A stretch of 64,000 nucleotides of DNA from positions 2,294,001-2,358,000 of the forward strand of contig NZ_OY781106.1 in assembly GCF_963676475.1 (NCBI RefSeq), read 5' to 3'. Position numbers and translations under genes: made by a program. The notes beneath the pieces are model-generated. The model was given only the letters and a program-made list of their open reading frames with translations, was not told the origin of the DNA and searched no databases. Below, piece by piece: positions 35,552 through 45,177 of this stretch. Position 1 is the stretch's first letter, and each line of letters opens with the position of its first letter. Origin of the DNA: an uncultured Celeribacter sp. GTDB taxonomy: Bacteria > Pseudomonadota > Alphaproteobacteria > Rhodobacterales > Rhodobacteraceae.

Positions 35552-36988
35552 ATGAGCCAGAAAGGCGTCAAACTCAACATCGGTAACCGGCTCAGGGTGC
35601 TACGAAAATCGCTTGGGCTGACACAGGCGCAGATGGCCGCGCAGCTCGATGTCTCCGCCAGCTACATCACCCTGATCGAGACGGATCAGCGCCCGGCCTC
35701 TGCGAAACTTTTGATGAAGCTCGCGCAGGTCTACGACATGAACATCTCCGAACTGGCGCCAGAGACCGATACGCAACTGACGGCGGATTTCGAGGCAGTG
35801 CTCAAAGACCCGGCGCTCGAACTGCCGCGCCTGCCGCAAAGCGAGATCGACGCGGTGCTGCAAGCCTCCCCCCGGATTGCCGCAGCTCTGGTGCGTCTGC
35901 AAGGCAAGCACACCGATGCGATGATGCGCAGTCAGACCGACGAGAACCCGCTCACGGATCGCAACAAGGTCGAAGTGCTGGGCCAGATCGCGCGCCCGGT
36001 GGAGCGGGTGCGCGACTGGTTCTATGCCAACAGCAATTACATCGCCCCGATTGACGAGGTGGCCGAAACGCAGGCCACCGACATGGCCTTGCATCGCGAG
36101 GAACCGCATGTCGCCCTCACCGAACGGCTGACACGTCATGGCATCCGCGTGCGCATCCTCCCGGCCACCGTCATGAGTGGTGCGCTCAGACGCTACGACC
36201 CGCATCGCAAGGAGCTGATGCTCTCCGAACTTCTCACGCAACGCAGTCGGCGGTTTCAGATGGGGGTTCTGATCGCACGGCTTGAGCACGAAGAGCTGAT
36301 AGAAAACGTGATGGAGGACGCAGGCTTTGACGGAGACTGCCAAAGTCTCGCCCGTGTCAGCCTCGCCAATTACTTCGCCGCCGCCCTGCTCATGCCTTAC
36401 ACACGCTTTCTGGCGGCCTGTGAACAGGAGCGGTACGATATCGAGCTGATTGGTCACCGCTTTGGCGCGAGTTACGAACAGGTGGCGCATCGCATGTCCA
36501 CTCTGCAACGGCCTGAGGCGCGGGGCGTGCCGTTTTTCTTTGTTCGGATTGACCGGGCGGGGAATATCTCGAAGCGCTTTAGCGCAGGCCGCTTTCCGTT
36601 CTCACGCTTTGGCGGCACCTGCCCGCTATGGAACATCCATGGCGCTTTCGAGACCCCCGAACAGGTCCAGACCCAGATCATCCGTATGCCGGAGGGCGCA
36701 AGCTACCTGTCGATTGCCCGCACCGTGACCCGTGTGGGCGGCACCTATAATGCACCGGCACAGAAACATGCGATCGGTCTGGGATGCGACCTCTCCTATG
36801 CCGCGCGTCTGGTCTACGCCGACGGGCTCGATCTCGGGACCACCGAACCGACGGACATCGGGTTGAACTGTTACCTCTGTGAACGCCGCAACTGCGCCTC
36901 ACGCGCGCAGGCGCCGATCAACCGCAAACTCGCGATCAACGAACGCGAACGGAGCCTCGCCCTATTCCGGTTCGAGGGCGAAATGTGA
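35552..36988 (+). CDS. ScfR/RamB-type regulator of acetate or glyoxylate metabolism
   Basis: This 478-residue protein has an N-terminal XRE helix-turn-helix (residues 10-65: 'NRLRVLRKSLGLTQAQMAAQLDVSASYITLIETDQR'), a central IrrE/ImmA-like domain (DUF955, about 150-290) and a C-terminal ScfR domain with conserved 'GGTCPLWNIHGAFETPEQ' and cysteine motif 'CYLCERRNC'. Members (RamB, PccR, MccR) sense short-chain acyl-CoA and control acetate or propionate genes. It is divergent from aceBA, so regulation of the glyoxylate shunt is likely. A second paralogue sits beside the prp operon. Confidence 0.9.
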   Translation: MSQKGVKLNIGNRLRVLRKSLGLTQAQMAAQLDVSASYITLIETDQRPASAKLLMKLAQVYDMNISELAPETDTQLTADFEAVLKDPALELPRLPQSEIDAVLQASPRIAAALVRLQGKHTDAMMRSQTDENPLTDRNKVEVLGQIARPVERVRDWFYANSNYIAPIDEVAETQATDMALHREEPHVALTERLTRHGIRVRILPATVMSGALRRYDPHRKELMLSELLTQRSRRFQMGVLIARLEHEELIENVMEDAGFDGDCQSLARVSLANYFAAALLMPYTRFLAACEQERYDIELIGHRFGASYEQVAHRMSTLQRPEARGVPFFFVRIDRAGNISKRFSAGRFPFSRFGGTCPLWNIHGAFETPEQVQTQIIRMPEGASYLSIARTVTRVGGTYNAPAQKHAIGLGCDLSYAARLVYADGLDLGTTEPTDIGLNCYLCERRNCASRAQAPINRKLAINERERSLALFRFEGEM

Positions 36989-37081
36989 TCTCAGCTTCCT
37001 TTCCTCCCTCAATGAGGGCGCCCATACAAAAGAGATGTCGGCCACTCAGCCGTGAAAGCACATTGCTTTATCGCTGAAAGC

Positions 37082-37585
37082 TCACCGGCTGAGATCAGAC
37101 GCAAGCTGACCAAACTGCCCGGCATGGACCAAAAGCGGCGCGGCCTCCGGGTCGCGATCCAGATGGCGTACCTGACCTAAAACGATAACGTGATCGCCCG
37201 CATCAACCTGTTGCACGACATCCGCCACAAGCAGTGCCGCGGCCTCGCGCAGGACCGGCAAGCCATCATGCTCAAGGAAAAGGTTCTGCAACGTCTCATC
37301 GCGCCGCCCGGAGAAATGCAGGGCATGCGCACGCATATGGCCCGACAAAACGCTCACCGCATAGCGCCCCGATACCCGCAGTTTGTCCAGCATTTTCGAG
37401 CGACGATCGAGAGAGATCGCGATCAGGGGCGGATCGAGCGAGACGGACATAAAGGCGCTGACCGTCGTACCGTGATCTCCCTCGGGCGTGCGAGTGGTGA
37501 TCACCGTGACGCCGGTTGCAAAACTGCCGCAGCAATCCCGCAAGGCACGCGGATCTATGGTTTCCGGGGCAAGTGTGTCGGACAT
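37082..37585 (-). CDS. Flavin reductase-like (FMN-binding split barrel) protein
   Basis: This protein of 167 residues from the ATG at 37585 carries the flavin-reductase pattern: 'RDCCGSFATGVTVITTRTPEG' near the N-terminus, 'TVSAFMSVSLDPPLIAISLDRRSKM' (the FMN phosphate/ribityl region) and 'RYAVSVLSGHMRAHALHFSG'. Such proteins supply reduced flavin to an oxygenase. It follows mesD on the same strand after a 68-base gap, so it is probably part of the mesX-mesD transcript. No oxygenase partner is adjacent, which makes the methionine synthase system the natural candidate for its electrons. Confidence 0.85.
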   Translation of the reverse strand: MSDTLAPETIDPRALRDCCGSFATGVTVITTRTPEGDHGTTVSAFMSVSLDPPLIAISLDRRSKMLDKLRVSGRYAVSVLSGHMRAHALHFSGRRDETLQNLFLEHDGLPVLREAAALLVADVVQQVDAGDHVIVLGQVRHLDRDPEAAPLLVHAGQFGQLASDLSR

Positions 37586-37653
37586 GAGGTCGTTTCCGTC
37601 AAAATAGGGCAGTTCAGGCATGCCGGTGACAGCTTGCCCGAACTTTAAAACCG

Positions 37654-38682
37654 TCAGGCCTGAAGCTCACGTCGGACAATTTCTGCACCGGCAGACAGTG
37701 CAGTCAGCTTCCCGCGTGCCACTGTGCGCGACAGCGGGGCCATGCCGCAGTTGGTGCAAGGGTAAAGTTTTTCCGCATCCACGAATTGCAGCGCTTTGCG
37801 CAGGGTGGCGGCGACCTCTTCGGGCGTCTCGATGGTTTTGTTTGCCACGTCGATGGAACCGACCATCACCTTTTTGCCCCGTATCAGTTCGATCAGGTCC
37901 AACGGGACATGGGAGTTATGGCACTCAAGTGAAACCAGATCGACGCTGGATTTCTGAATGCTCGGGAAGATCAGCTCGTACTGACGCCACTCGGAGCCAA
38001 GGGTTTTCTTCCAGTCGGTGTTGGCCTTGATGCCATAGCCATAGCAGATATGGACAGCCGTCTGGCATTTCAGACCTTCCATGGCGCGCTCCAGCGTGGC
38101 CATGCCCCAGTCGTTCACCTCTTCGAAAAAGACGTTGAACGCGGGTTCGTCGAACTGGATGATATCGACGCCTGCGGCCTCAAGCTCTTTGGCTTCTTCA
38201 TTGAGAAGCTTGGCGAATTCCCATGCAAGCTTTTCGCGGCTTTTGTAATGCGCGTCATACAGCGTGTCGATCATGGTCATCGGGCCGGGCAGCGCCCATT
38301 TGATCGGAGCTTTGGTCTGGCTGCGCAGGAATTTCGCGTCTTCGACAAAGACGGATTTCGGGCGCGACACGGCACCGACGACAGTCGGCACGCTGGCGTC
38401 ATAACGATCCCGAATTTTCACGGTCTCGCGTTTCTCGAAATCGACGCCGTCGAGGCCTTCGATAAAGGTGGTGACGAAGTGCTGGCGGGTTTGTTCACCG
38501 TCGCTGACGATGTCGATGCCCGCAACCTGTTGCTCCATGAGCGTGACGCGAAGAGCATCCTGTTTGCCCTCAATGAGGGCCTCGCCTTCGAGTTTCCAAG
38601 GCGACCAGAGCTTTTCTGGCTCAGACAGCCAAGAGGGTTTCGGCAGGCTGCCAGCGGTGGAAGTGGGAAGCAGTGTGTTCAT
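37654..38682 (-). CDS. mesD: Folate-independent core methionine synthase MesD
   Basis: This 342-residue protein corresponds to the C-terminal catalytic half of MetE only. The zinc and homocysteine ligands are visible: 'AVHICYG' (His and Cys), 'VSLECHNSH' (Glu) and 'YPCTNCGMAPLSR' (Cys); 'IIQFDEPAFN' is the homocysteine-binding loop. It lacks the N-terminal half that binds methyltetrahydrofolate. MesD-type enzymes form methionine with the help of the DUF1852 protein MesX, and their methyl donor is not settled. mesX lies 96 bases upstream in the same operon. Confidence 0.85.
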   Translation of the reverse strand: MNTLLPTSTAGSLPKPSWLSEPEKLWSPWKLEGEALIEGKQDALRVTLMEQQVAGIDIVSDGEQTRQHFVTTFIEGLDGVDFEKRETVKIRDRYDASVPTVVGAVSRPKSVFVEDAKFLRSQTKAPIKWALPGPMTMIDTLYDAHYKSREKLAWEFAKLLNEEAKELEAAGVDIIQFDEPAFNVFFEEVNDWGMATLERAMEGLKCQTAVHICYGYGIKANTDWKKTLGSEWRQYELIFPSIQKSSVDLVSLECHNSHVPLDLIELIRGKKVMVGSIDVANKTIETPEEVAATLRKALQFVDAEKLYPCTNCGMAPLSRTVARGKLTALSAGAEIVRRELQA

Positions 38683-38778
38683 GATCTGAGACCTTGTGCG
38701 TTTTTTCGTTCAAAACGCGTTTCCCGATCAAGTTTGTGTCTGATCGGGAAACGCCGGATTGTAGTGTGTGCAAGCGCT

Positions 38779-39759
38779 TTATTCAGCGGCGAATTTTGCC
38801 GACCACGCCTCAAGACGGTCGTGGTGCGGTTTGATGAAATGCTCCTCAGTGTATTTGCCCTGCTTAACGGCCAGTTGGCTGCGTTCTTCGCGGTCATAGA
38901 CGATGCGCGTCGGCGAATAGTCCTGATGATCGAGGGTGGGTTGGTACACAACACCTGCGGGCGCGTTGGCATTGTAGATTTCCGGGCGATAGATCCGCTG
39001 AAAGCTTTCCATCGTGCTAATCGTCGAGATCAGTTCGAGATTGCTGTAATCATTGAGCAGATCGCCGAAGTGGAAAAAGGCCAGCGGAGCGGCACTGTTT
39101 TTCGGCATAAAATATCGCACCTGAAGGCCCATTTTCTTGAAATAGGCTTCGGTCAGCGAGGTGTCGTCGGGCAGGTATTCAAAGCCCAGAACCGGGTGTT
39201 CGTTGGCGGTGCGGTGGTAGGTTTTATTGTGTGACACGCTCAGGCAGAACACCGGACGTTTTGTGAAATTCTCTTGATAGGCGGGAGACGTGACAAAGAG
39301 TTTGAAGAGATTGCCGTGCAGATCGCCGTAGTTTTCCGGCACACTGAATCCATCGCGGCCCTTGTTGTGGTCCAAAAGGCGCACGCTGAAATCGTAATCG
39401 CGAACATACGAGGAAAAACTGTTGCCGACGATGCCTTCGATCCGCGCACCAGTCTTGTGATCGACGATCGTGGTTTTCAGCATCTCGATCGCCGGGAAGT
39501 CACCGCCATTGCCATCAACGTCCAGATCGGCAGAGACAATCCCCAGCTCGACGGCGTAGCGATCCCCCTTGGAGTTGTCCCAGTGGGCCAATGCATTGAA
39601 ACGGTTGTCGATCATGGTGAGCGCCCGGCGCAGGTTTTCCTGACGATTTTCCCCACGCGCCAGATTGGCAAAATTGGTCGTCAGCCGGGTGTGATCCGCA
39701 GGCGTATAGTTTTCGTCGAAGCGAAGGGTCGAAATTTTGAATACAAAATCTTCGGTCAT
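38779..39759 (-). CDS. mesX: MesX (DUF1852), partner of MesD
   Basis: This DUF1852 protein has 326 residues from the ATG at 39759 ('MTEDFVFKISTLRFDENY'). Conserved blocks are 'TRLTTNFANLARGE', 'RFNALAHWDN' and 'SVSHNKTYHRTANEHPVLGFEYLP'. The family is known only through its need for MesD-dependent methionine synthesis. The longer frame to 39903 would translate the structured leader and is unlikely. The histidine-rich 'SHNKTYHRTANEH' segment could bind metal. The upstream leader and the adjacent MetR-like gene point to control by methionine or homocysteine status. Confidence 0.85.
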   Translation of the reverse strand: MTEDFVFKISTLRFDENYTPADHTRLTTNFANLARGENRQENLRRALTMIDNRFNALAHWDNSKGDRYAVELGIVSADLDVDGNGGDFPAIEMLKTTIVDHKTGARIEGIVGNSFSSYVRDYDFSVRLLDHNKGRDGFSVPENYGDLHGNLFKLFVTSPAYQENFTKRPVFCLSVSHNKTYHRTANEHPVLGFEYLPDDTSLTEAYFKKMGLQVRYFMPKNSAAPLAFFHFGDLLNDYSNLELISTISTMESFQRIYRPEIYNANAPAGVVYQPTLDHQDYSPTRIVYDREERSQLAVKQGKYTEEHFIKPHHDRLEAWSAKFAAE

Positions 39760-39764
39760 AGTGA

Positions 39765-39895
39765 TCGCATATCCTATTTGCCTGAGAACCGGACGCACCA
39801 AGCGGTTCCCTGACGTTTGCATCAGGGCTTGCCAGGCTCGGCTTCGGTATCTCAGTTGGTGGTCCTCATGTGGCGTACGAACGCCTTGGTCTTGG
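39765..39895 (-). ncRNA. Structured 5' leader of mesX-mesD, candidate riboswitch
   Basis: On the minus strand the 130 bases before mesX can form four pairings: GGCG/CGCC, CTGAGA/TCTCAG (closing a multi-branch structure), CCCTGA/TCAGGG and GAACCG/CGGTTC. The 3' part TTCTCAGGCAAATAGGA resembles the end of glycine aptamers, and GGCAAGCC with a later GGTGC recalls the S-box core. Neither family fits as a whole. The position before a methionine synthase favours a metabolite-sensing RNA or attenuator. Family not assigned. Confidence 0.45.
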
Positions 39896-40037
39896 AAAGT
39901 CAAAGCTGTTCCGTGCTATATGCGCGAAGTCGATCATGAATAAAAATGAGAATATATCAGAAATACATGAGTGCCTGTCATGTTGCGGATATCCCCTCTG
40001 GGAGACGTCCGATTTGCACAGCTTAGATTTGAACTGT

Positions 40038-40910
40038 TTAGATTTGGACGGTGGCAGCCAGCTCCACGAAGCCGCTGAGATAATTGGGGCATTCCCCCTT
40101 GCGATGACCCAAATGAATCGACTTTGCGACCCCCTGCCCCAGACGTACGCCCCTCACCCCCTTGGCTTCGCGCAGCAACCAATCCGGCGTTGCGCTGACC
40201 GCACGGCCCGACGCCACCAGCCGCAGCATCAGATCGGTGGTTTCCACCGTGCGGTGACGACGCGGCAGAGCATGAGCAGGGACCAGAAATTGGGAATAAA
40301 TATCCAGCCTCTCGCGGGAGACCGGATAGGTGATCAGGGTTTCGCCCGCCAGATCCGCCGGTTCTGCCCGTCCTTTGTCCGCCAAAGGATGGGTCTCGGC
40401 CACAGCCAAAACCAACTCATAGTCAAAGACGGGTTGATACTCGATCCCCGGTTGTTCGACCGGATCGGGCGTGACGAGAATGTCGATTTCATGGCTCAAA
40501 AGCGCGGCAAGGCCACCGAACTGAAAGGCAGTTGTCACGTCTAAATCCACATCGGGCCATTGCGACAGAAACGGATCAACCACACGCATCAGCCAGTCTT
40601 GGCAGGGATGACATTCCATCCCCACCCGGATCGCGCCGCGCCGTCCGCGGGCATAATCCTCAAGCACCACGGCGCCATATTCAAGTTGCGGCAACACGCG
40701 ATTGGCCAGCCCCAGGAGATACTCCCCCGACGGGGTTAGGCGCAGTTTGTGACCTTCGCGCTTCCAGAGTTTCACCTGATAACGTTCTTCGAACCGGCGA
40801 ACAGCATGACTGACGGCGGATTGCGTCAGAAACAATTTATCGGCGGCCTGTGTCAGGCTGCCCGTCCGGTCAATTTCACGCAGAATGGCCAGCGGCTGAA
40901 GGTCGATCAT
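40038..40910 (-). CDS. LysR family regulator, MetR-like
   Basis: This 290-residue LysR regulator has a winged HTH (residues 1-60: 'LREIDRTGSLTQAADKLFLTQSAVSHAVRRFEERYQVKLWKREG') and a substrate-binding domain that opens 'AIRVGMECHPCQDWLMRVVDPFLSQWPDVDLDV'. The 'ECHxCxDWL' block is characteristic of MetR, the homocysteine-responsive activator of methionine genes. It lies on the same strand directly upstream of the mesX leader, so it may drive mesXD. This start gives the normal N-terminus 'MIDLQPLAILREID'. Confidence 0.88.
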   Translation of the reverse strand: MIDLQPLAILREIDRTGSLTQAADKLFLTQSAVSHAVRRFEERYQVKLWKREGHKLRLTPSGEYLLGLANRVLPQLEYGAVVLEDYARGRRGAIRVGMECHPCQDWLMRVVDPFLSQWPDVDLDVTTAFQFGGLAALLSHEIDILVTPDPVEQPGIEYQPVFDYELVLAVAETHPLADKGRAEPADLAGETLITYPVSRERLDIYSQFLVPAHALPRRHRTVETTDLMLRLVASGRAVSATPDWLLREAKGVRGVRLGQGVAKSIHLGHRKGECPNYLSGFVELAATVQI

Positions 40911-41021
40911 CGGGAGTGAATCCTTATTATATATCTAGGATATAATCGTACCCCAACATCACATCCACCCCCGAAGCATGCGAACCGATGCGCTGCACGC
41001 CCGATACAAAAGCGTTTGAAA

Positions 41022-41936
41022 TCAGCCCCCCCACTCCGGCGCGACCGATGCGGCTATTGAACTGTCCAGCGCCTCGAATGTGTTCAGCCCGATGGTCTCA
41101 TAAAGCTCCTTGCGGGTTTGCATCTCCGGGATCATCGCGGTGGTCGCCCCGTCGCGGGCAAGCGCGGCATAGAGCTTTTCCTGCGCCTTGTTGGCGACCC
41201 TAAGCGAGGACACCGGCCAGATCACCATGTCATAGCCCAGGTCTTCGAACTCCTGGGCCGTGAGCGCAGGGGTGCGCCCGAACTCGGTCATATTGGCCAG
41301 AAGTTTGACGCCGGGTAGGGCCGCGCGCATCTCTTTGAACATCTCGACCGAGGTCAGCGCCTCCGGGAAAATCGCATCGGCCCCGGCTTCGACATAGAGT
41401 TTCGCGCGCGCCACCGCACCTTCGATCCCTTCTGAGGCCGCGGCATCTGTGCGGGCGATGATCACAAGATCGCGCGAAGCTTTCGCCGCCGCCGCCACTT
41501 TCGCCGCCATATCTGCCGCGGAAGCGAGTTTCTTGTCATTCAGGTGGCCGCATTTCTTGGGCAAAAGCTGATCTTCAAGATGCACGGCACCCGCGCCCGC
41601 CTCTTCGAAGGCGCGCACCATATGCATGACATTGAGCGCCTCGCCATACCCCGTGTCGCCATCGACCAGAAGCGGCAGGCCGGAGGCGCGCGCGATCTGG
41701 CGAATGAAGAAACAGACCTCATCCACGGTGATGATCCCCAAATCCGGCAGGCCCATCGACGCGGTCATCGCCGCCCCTGACAGGTACAGCGACCCGAATC
41801 CGGCCGCCTTCGCCTGAAGTGCGGATTGACCGTTATGCGCACCGGGAAGCCGCAGAATTCCGGGCTCGTTCAGCGCCTTGCGAAACCGCCGCCCGGCGCT
41901 CTCTTCGGGCAAATCATCTGCAATCAAATAGGTCAT
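41022..41936 (-). CDS. prpB: Methylisocitrate lyase
   Basis: This enzyme of 304 residues from the ATG at 41936 belongs to the isocitrate lyase/PEP mutase superfamily. Key motifs are 'LVDGDTGYGEALNV' (metal binding), 'LEDQLLPKKCGHLNDKKL' (catalytic Cys in KKCGH) and 'IIARTDAAASEG'. It cleaves 2-methylisocitrate to pyruvate and succinate, the last step of the methylcitrate cycle for propionyl-CoA. It starts 4 bases after the prpC stop. The 'oxaloacetate decarboxylase' label given to related proteins is less likely in this operon. Confidence 0.92.
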   Translation of the reverse strand: MTYLIADDLPEESAGRRFRKALNEPGILRLPGAHNGQSALQAKAAGFGSLYLSGAAMTASMGLPDLGIITVDEVCFFIRQIARASGLPLLVDGDTGYGEALNVMHMVRAFEEAGAGAVHLEDQLLPKKCGHLNDKKLASAADMAAKVAAAAKASRDLVIIARTDAAASEGIEGAVARAKLYVEAGADAIFPEALTSVEMFKEMRAALPGVKLLANMTEFGRTPALTAQEFEDLGYDMVIWPVSSLRVANKAQEKLYAALARDGATTAMIPEMQTRKELYETIGLNTFEALDSSIAASVAPEWGG

Positions 41937-41940
41937 GGTC

Positions 41941-43110
41941 TCACTCCGCAGCTCTGGGAAAGTCAGCACCCCGCCGCCCGAGCGGCAGGAAGGGGCGATT
42001 TTCGGGACCGATATAATTGGCCGAGGGGCGGATGATCTTGTTGTCGATCCGCTGCTCGATCACATGCGCACCCCAACCGGAGGTCCGGGCAATGACGAAA
42101 ATCGGCGTGAACATCGCCGTCGGCACCCCCAAGAGGTGATAGGAGACGGCGGAAAACCAATCGAGGTTCGGGAACATGCGCTTGGCCTCCATCATGACAA
42201 ATTCGATCCGCTCGGCGATGTCGTACATTTTCATCGTCCCGGCGGTTTCCGACAGGTGTCGCGCGACGCGTTTGATCACGACATTGCGCGGGTCGGAGAC
42301 GGTATAGACGGGGTGGCCAAAACCGATCACCACCTCTTTGTTGGCGATGCGCGCACGAATGTCCTGTTCCGCCTCATCCGGCGTCTCGTAGCGTTTCTGG
42401 GTCTCAAAAGCGACCTCGTTCGCGCCGCCGTGCTTCGGCCCTCTGAGCGCGCCGATGGCCCCGGTGATGGCGGAATAGACATCCGCCCCGGTGCCCGCGA
42501 TGGAGCGCGCGGTGAAGGTCGAGGCATTGAACTCATGCTCGGCATAGAGGTTCAGCGTCACATGCATCGCGCGGACTTCGTCCTCACCCGCAGGCTGACC
42601 ATGCAAAAGATGCAGAAAATGCCCGGCGATGCTGTCGTCTTCGGTCTCGACCTCGATCCGTCGACCGTTCTGAGCGTAGTGATACCAGTAGAGCAGCATC
42701 GACCCCTGCACCGCGATCAACCGGTCCACAATGTCGCGCGCACCGGAGATGTTGTGATCGCTGGCCTCGGGCAAAGCGCAGCCCATCGCCGAGACCCCGG
42801 AGCGCAGCACATCCATCGGATGCGCCGCCGCCGGGATCGCCTCAAGCGTCTTGCGCACGGCTTTCGGCAGGCCCCTGAGCGCCTGGAGCTTGGCCTTGTA
42901 GGCATCGAGCTCGGCGGCGGATGGCAGGCTGCCATGGATCAGAAGATGCGCCACCTCCTCGAACTCGCAACTCTCCGCAAGATCGAGAATGTCATAGCCG
43001 CGATAATGCAGATCATTGCCGCTTTGCCCCACGGAACAAAGCGCGGTGTTGCCCGCCGTGACGCCCGAAAGCGCCACGGATTTTTTCGGTTTCTTGATAG
43101 AACCGGTCAT
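41941..43110 (-). CDS. prpC: 2-methylcitrate synthase
   Basis: This citrate-synthase-family enzyme has 389 residues from the ATG at 43110, with Shine-Dalgarno GGAGGG just upstream. It shows '[19 protein letters not shown]', '[45 protein letters not shown]' (catalytic His) and '[16 protein letters not shown]'. It joins propionyl-CoA to oxaloacetate. The start overlaps the prpD stop by 4 bases, indicating coupling. The short form and the operon context separate it from the housekeeping citrate synthase. Confidence 0.93.
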   Translation of the reverse strand: MTGSIKKPKKSVALSGVTAGNTALCSVGQSGNDLHYRGYDILDLAESCEFEEVAHLLIHGSLPSAAELDAYKAKLQALRGLPKAVRKTLEAIPAAAHPMDVLRSGVSAMGCALPEASDHNISGARDIVDRLIAVQGSMLLYWYHYAQNGRRIEVETEDDSIAGHFLHLLHGQPAGEDEVRAMHVTLNLYAEHEFNASTFTARSIAGTGADVYSAITGAIGALRGPKHGGANEVAFETQKRYETPDEAEQDIRARIANKEVVIGFGHPVYTVSDPRNVVIKRVARHLSETAGTMKMYDIAERIEFVMMEAKRMFPNLDWFSAVSYHLLGVPTAMFTPIFVIARTSGWGAHVIEQRIDNKIIRPSANYIGPENRPFLPLGRRGADFPRAAE

Positions 43111-44624
43111 TTTTCCCTCCAATCAAAAATGCCATGCGGACGCGGCGCGCCGAGCTTGTCGGCATCAACCACGAAATTGAGTTGGCCCAGATCACCCGCC
43201 TCGAGATCGGCAAGCCCCTCGGCCACATCGAGAAAGCGCTGTTGTTCGGATGCGCTCAGCACGCCCTCAGAGAGGGTCAGGAATTTTCGGACGTAATTCG
43301 CCCGCACGAAGGGGCGCGCCCCGTCGGGATGGGCATCGGCCAGCGCCAGCTCGTCAACGATGTGCGACCCGTCCTCAAGCGTGACCGTCACCCGTCCACC
43401 AAAGGCCTTTTCCTTCGGATCGCGGGCGTGATAGCGGCGCGTCCACTCGGCGTCCTCTGCGGTCGAGATCTTGTGCCAGAGCGCCACGGTCGAGGGCCGC
43501 CGGGCACGCTCCGGCGCATAGCTTTTCTCGTGGTGCCAGCCGCCATCTTCGAGCGCGACTGCAAAGATATACATGATCGAATGATCCAGCGTCTCGCGCG
43601 AGGCCGTGGGGTCCATCTTCTGCGGGTCATTCGCCCCGGTGCCGATCACGTAATGGGTGTGATGCGAGGTCTCGATCAGGATCGATTTGACCTTCGACAG
43701 ATCGCCGATCTTCGGCCCCATCCGGCGCGCAAGGTCGATCAGCGCCTGACTTTGGTACTCGGCCGAATGTTCCTTGGTATAGGTGTCGAGGATCGCACGC
43801 TTGGCCTCGCCTTTCTCCGGCAGCGGCACATGATAGACCGCGTCCGGCCCCGACAGAAGCCATGCAATAAAGCCATCTTCGCCCTCCCAGGCGGGACTGG
43901 GCGCACCTTCGCCACGCATCACGCGGTCCACCGCCTCGATCGCCATTTTACCTGCGAAAGCCGGCGCATAGGCTTTCCACGAGGAAATCTCGCCCTTGCG
44001 CGACTGGCGCGTCGTGGTTGTGACATGCAGCGCCTGCTGGATCGCCTGATAGATCACCTCGACCGGCAGGTTGAGCGCGGTGCCGATCCCCGCCGCCGCC
44101 GACGGCCCGAGGTGGGCAATATGGTCGATCTTGTGCTCATGAAGGCAGATGCCCTTCACCAGATCGACCTGAATCTCATAGCCGGTGGCCAGCCCCCGGA
44201 TCAGATCAAGGCCCGACAGCCCAGCATGCTGCGCGACCGCCAGAACCGGCGGGATGTTATCGCCCGGGTGGGAATATTCGGCAGCCAGAAAGGTGTCGTG
44301 GAAATCCAGTTCTCGCACCGCCGTGCCATTGGCCCAGGCGGCCCATTCCGGGCTGACACGAGTGTCGGTTGGCATGCCAAAAACAGTCGCGCCGGGGGTA
44401 TAGGGATGACACAGGGCCTGCGCCCGAGCCGAGGCCACCGGACGACGCGCCACAGAGGCGGCGGCGACAGCGGCGTTGTCGATCACCCGGTTGATGATCA
44501 TCTCGATCACCTCGGGGGCCACGGCGACCGGGTCGGCGGCCACCTCGGCGATTTTCCAGGCCAATTGGTCTTCGCGGGCCAGATGTTCGGCGGATTTATA
44601 AGTCCGCACTTCATGCGTCTTCAT
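43107..44624 (-). CDS. prpD: 2-methylcitrate dehydratase
   Basis: This 505-residue MmgE/PrpD protein has '[27 protein letters not shown]', '[24 protein letters not shown]', '[20 protein letters not shown]' and a C-terminal '[18 protein letters not shown]'-like block. It dehydrates 2-methylcitrate to 2-methyl-cis-aconitate in the methylcitrate cycle. No acnD/prpF pair is present, consistent with the PrpD route. It overlaps both neighbours by 4 bases, so the whole prp transcript is tightly coupled. Confidence 0.93.
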   Translation of the reverse strand: MKTHEVRTYKSAEHLAREDQLAWKIAEVAADPVAVAPEVIEMIINRVIDNAAVAAASVARRPVASARAQALCHPYTPGATVFGMPTDTRVSPEWAAWANGTAVRELDFHDTFLAAEYSHPGDNIPPVLAVAQHAGLSGLDLIRGLATGYEIQVDLVKGICLHEHKIDHIAHLGPSAAAGIGTALNLPVEVIYQAIQQALHVTTTTRQSRKGEISSWKAYAPAFAGKMAIEAVDRVMRGEGAPSPAWEGEDGFIAWLLSGPDAVYHVPLPEKGEAKRAILDTYTKEHSAEYQSQALIDLARRMGPKIGDLSKVKSILIETSHHTHYVIGTGANDPQKMDPTASRETLDHSIMYIFAVALEDGGWHHEKSYAPERARRPSTVALWHKISTAEDAEWTRRYHARDPKEKAFGGRVTVTLEDGSHIVDELALADAHPDGARPFVRANYVRKFLTLSEGVLSASEQQRFLDVAEGLADLEAGDLGQLNFVVDADKLGAPRPHGIFDWREK

Positions 44625-45025
44625 ACAGTCTCTTCCTTCTTTGCGGTCTTTTCAGTGAGGGCGCGTGGGCGCCCCGATGCATCCACGGCCACCATCACGA
44701 ACTGTCCCTTGAGGGCCTCGCGGCGATTGCCGGTGTCCATCTCTTCTGCGATGCCCACGACCGCGACGCGCATGGAGCTGCGGCCGATGCGGATGATCTC
44801 GGACCGAAGCTCCAAAAGCTCTCCGACCCGGACGGGCGTGGTGAAATCCACCTGTTCCGAGCGCGCCATGACCACCGCACCACGCGCCCTGCGGGTGGCG
44901 GCAACAAAGGCGGCCCGCGCCATCAGCGACAGAGCATTGCCGCCGAACAGTGTTCCGTAGTGGTTCGCCTGTTCGGGAAAGATCATTTCGATCATCACAG
45001 TTTGACCATCGGGCGTCTGGGACAT
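44621..45025 (-). CDS. Acyl-CoA thioesterase (hotdog fold, YciA/BFIT type)
   Basis: From the ATG at 45025, which has a GGAG at correct spacing, this 134-residue protein is a single hotdog thioesterase: '[47 protein letters not shown]' carries the helix and catalytic region. A start at 45037 would add four residues. It is the first gene of the prp operon and overlaps prpD by 4 bases. It probably relieves build-up of propionyl-CoA or other acyl-CoA, releasing free CoA; that role is inferred from context. Confidence 0.85.
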   Translation of the reverse strand: MSQTPDGQTVMIEMIFPEQANHYGTLFGGNALSLMARAAFVAATRRARGAVVMARSEQVDFTTPVRVGELLELRSEIIRIGRSSMRVAVVGIAEEMDTGNRREALKGQFVMVAVDASGRPRALTEKTAKKEETV

Positions 45026-45060
45026 TAGGGGCTCCATCTGTCGGCTTGTGGAAACCGAAC

Positions 45061-45167
45061 TTCGCAAAATTAGCAAAGACAGCTTTTCACAACGGTGTAA
45101 CCAAGATAAACTACTGAAAACGCGTAGATTTGCGAAGAAATACCTTGTGAGTTGCGAATATTGCGAA
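45061..45167. promoter_or_regulatory. TTGCGAA repeat operator region for the prp operon and its regulator
   Basis: The 150-base divergent gap holds four copies of the heptamer TTGCGAA: one inverted (TTCGCAA at 45061), then direct at 45130, 45152 and 45161. The last two form TTGCGAATATTGCGAA with a 9-base period, close to the regulator start. RamB and PccR sites are described with TTTGCAAA-like half sites, so the match to the adjacent ScfR-type protein is good. Confidence 0.65.
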
Positions 45168-45177
45168 GGATAAAGAA

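Noticed and set aside
36987..37098. Inverted repeat TGATCTCAGC / GCTGAGATCA at the ends of two convergent genes
   Set aside because: The two 10-base arms are about 90 bases apart and overlap stop codons of different genes; spacing and lack of T runs make a functional hairpin doubtful.
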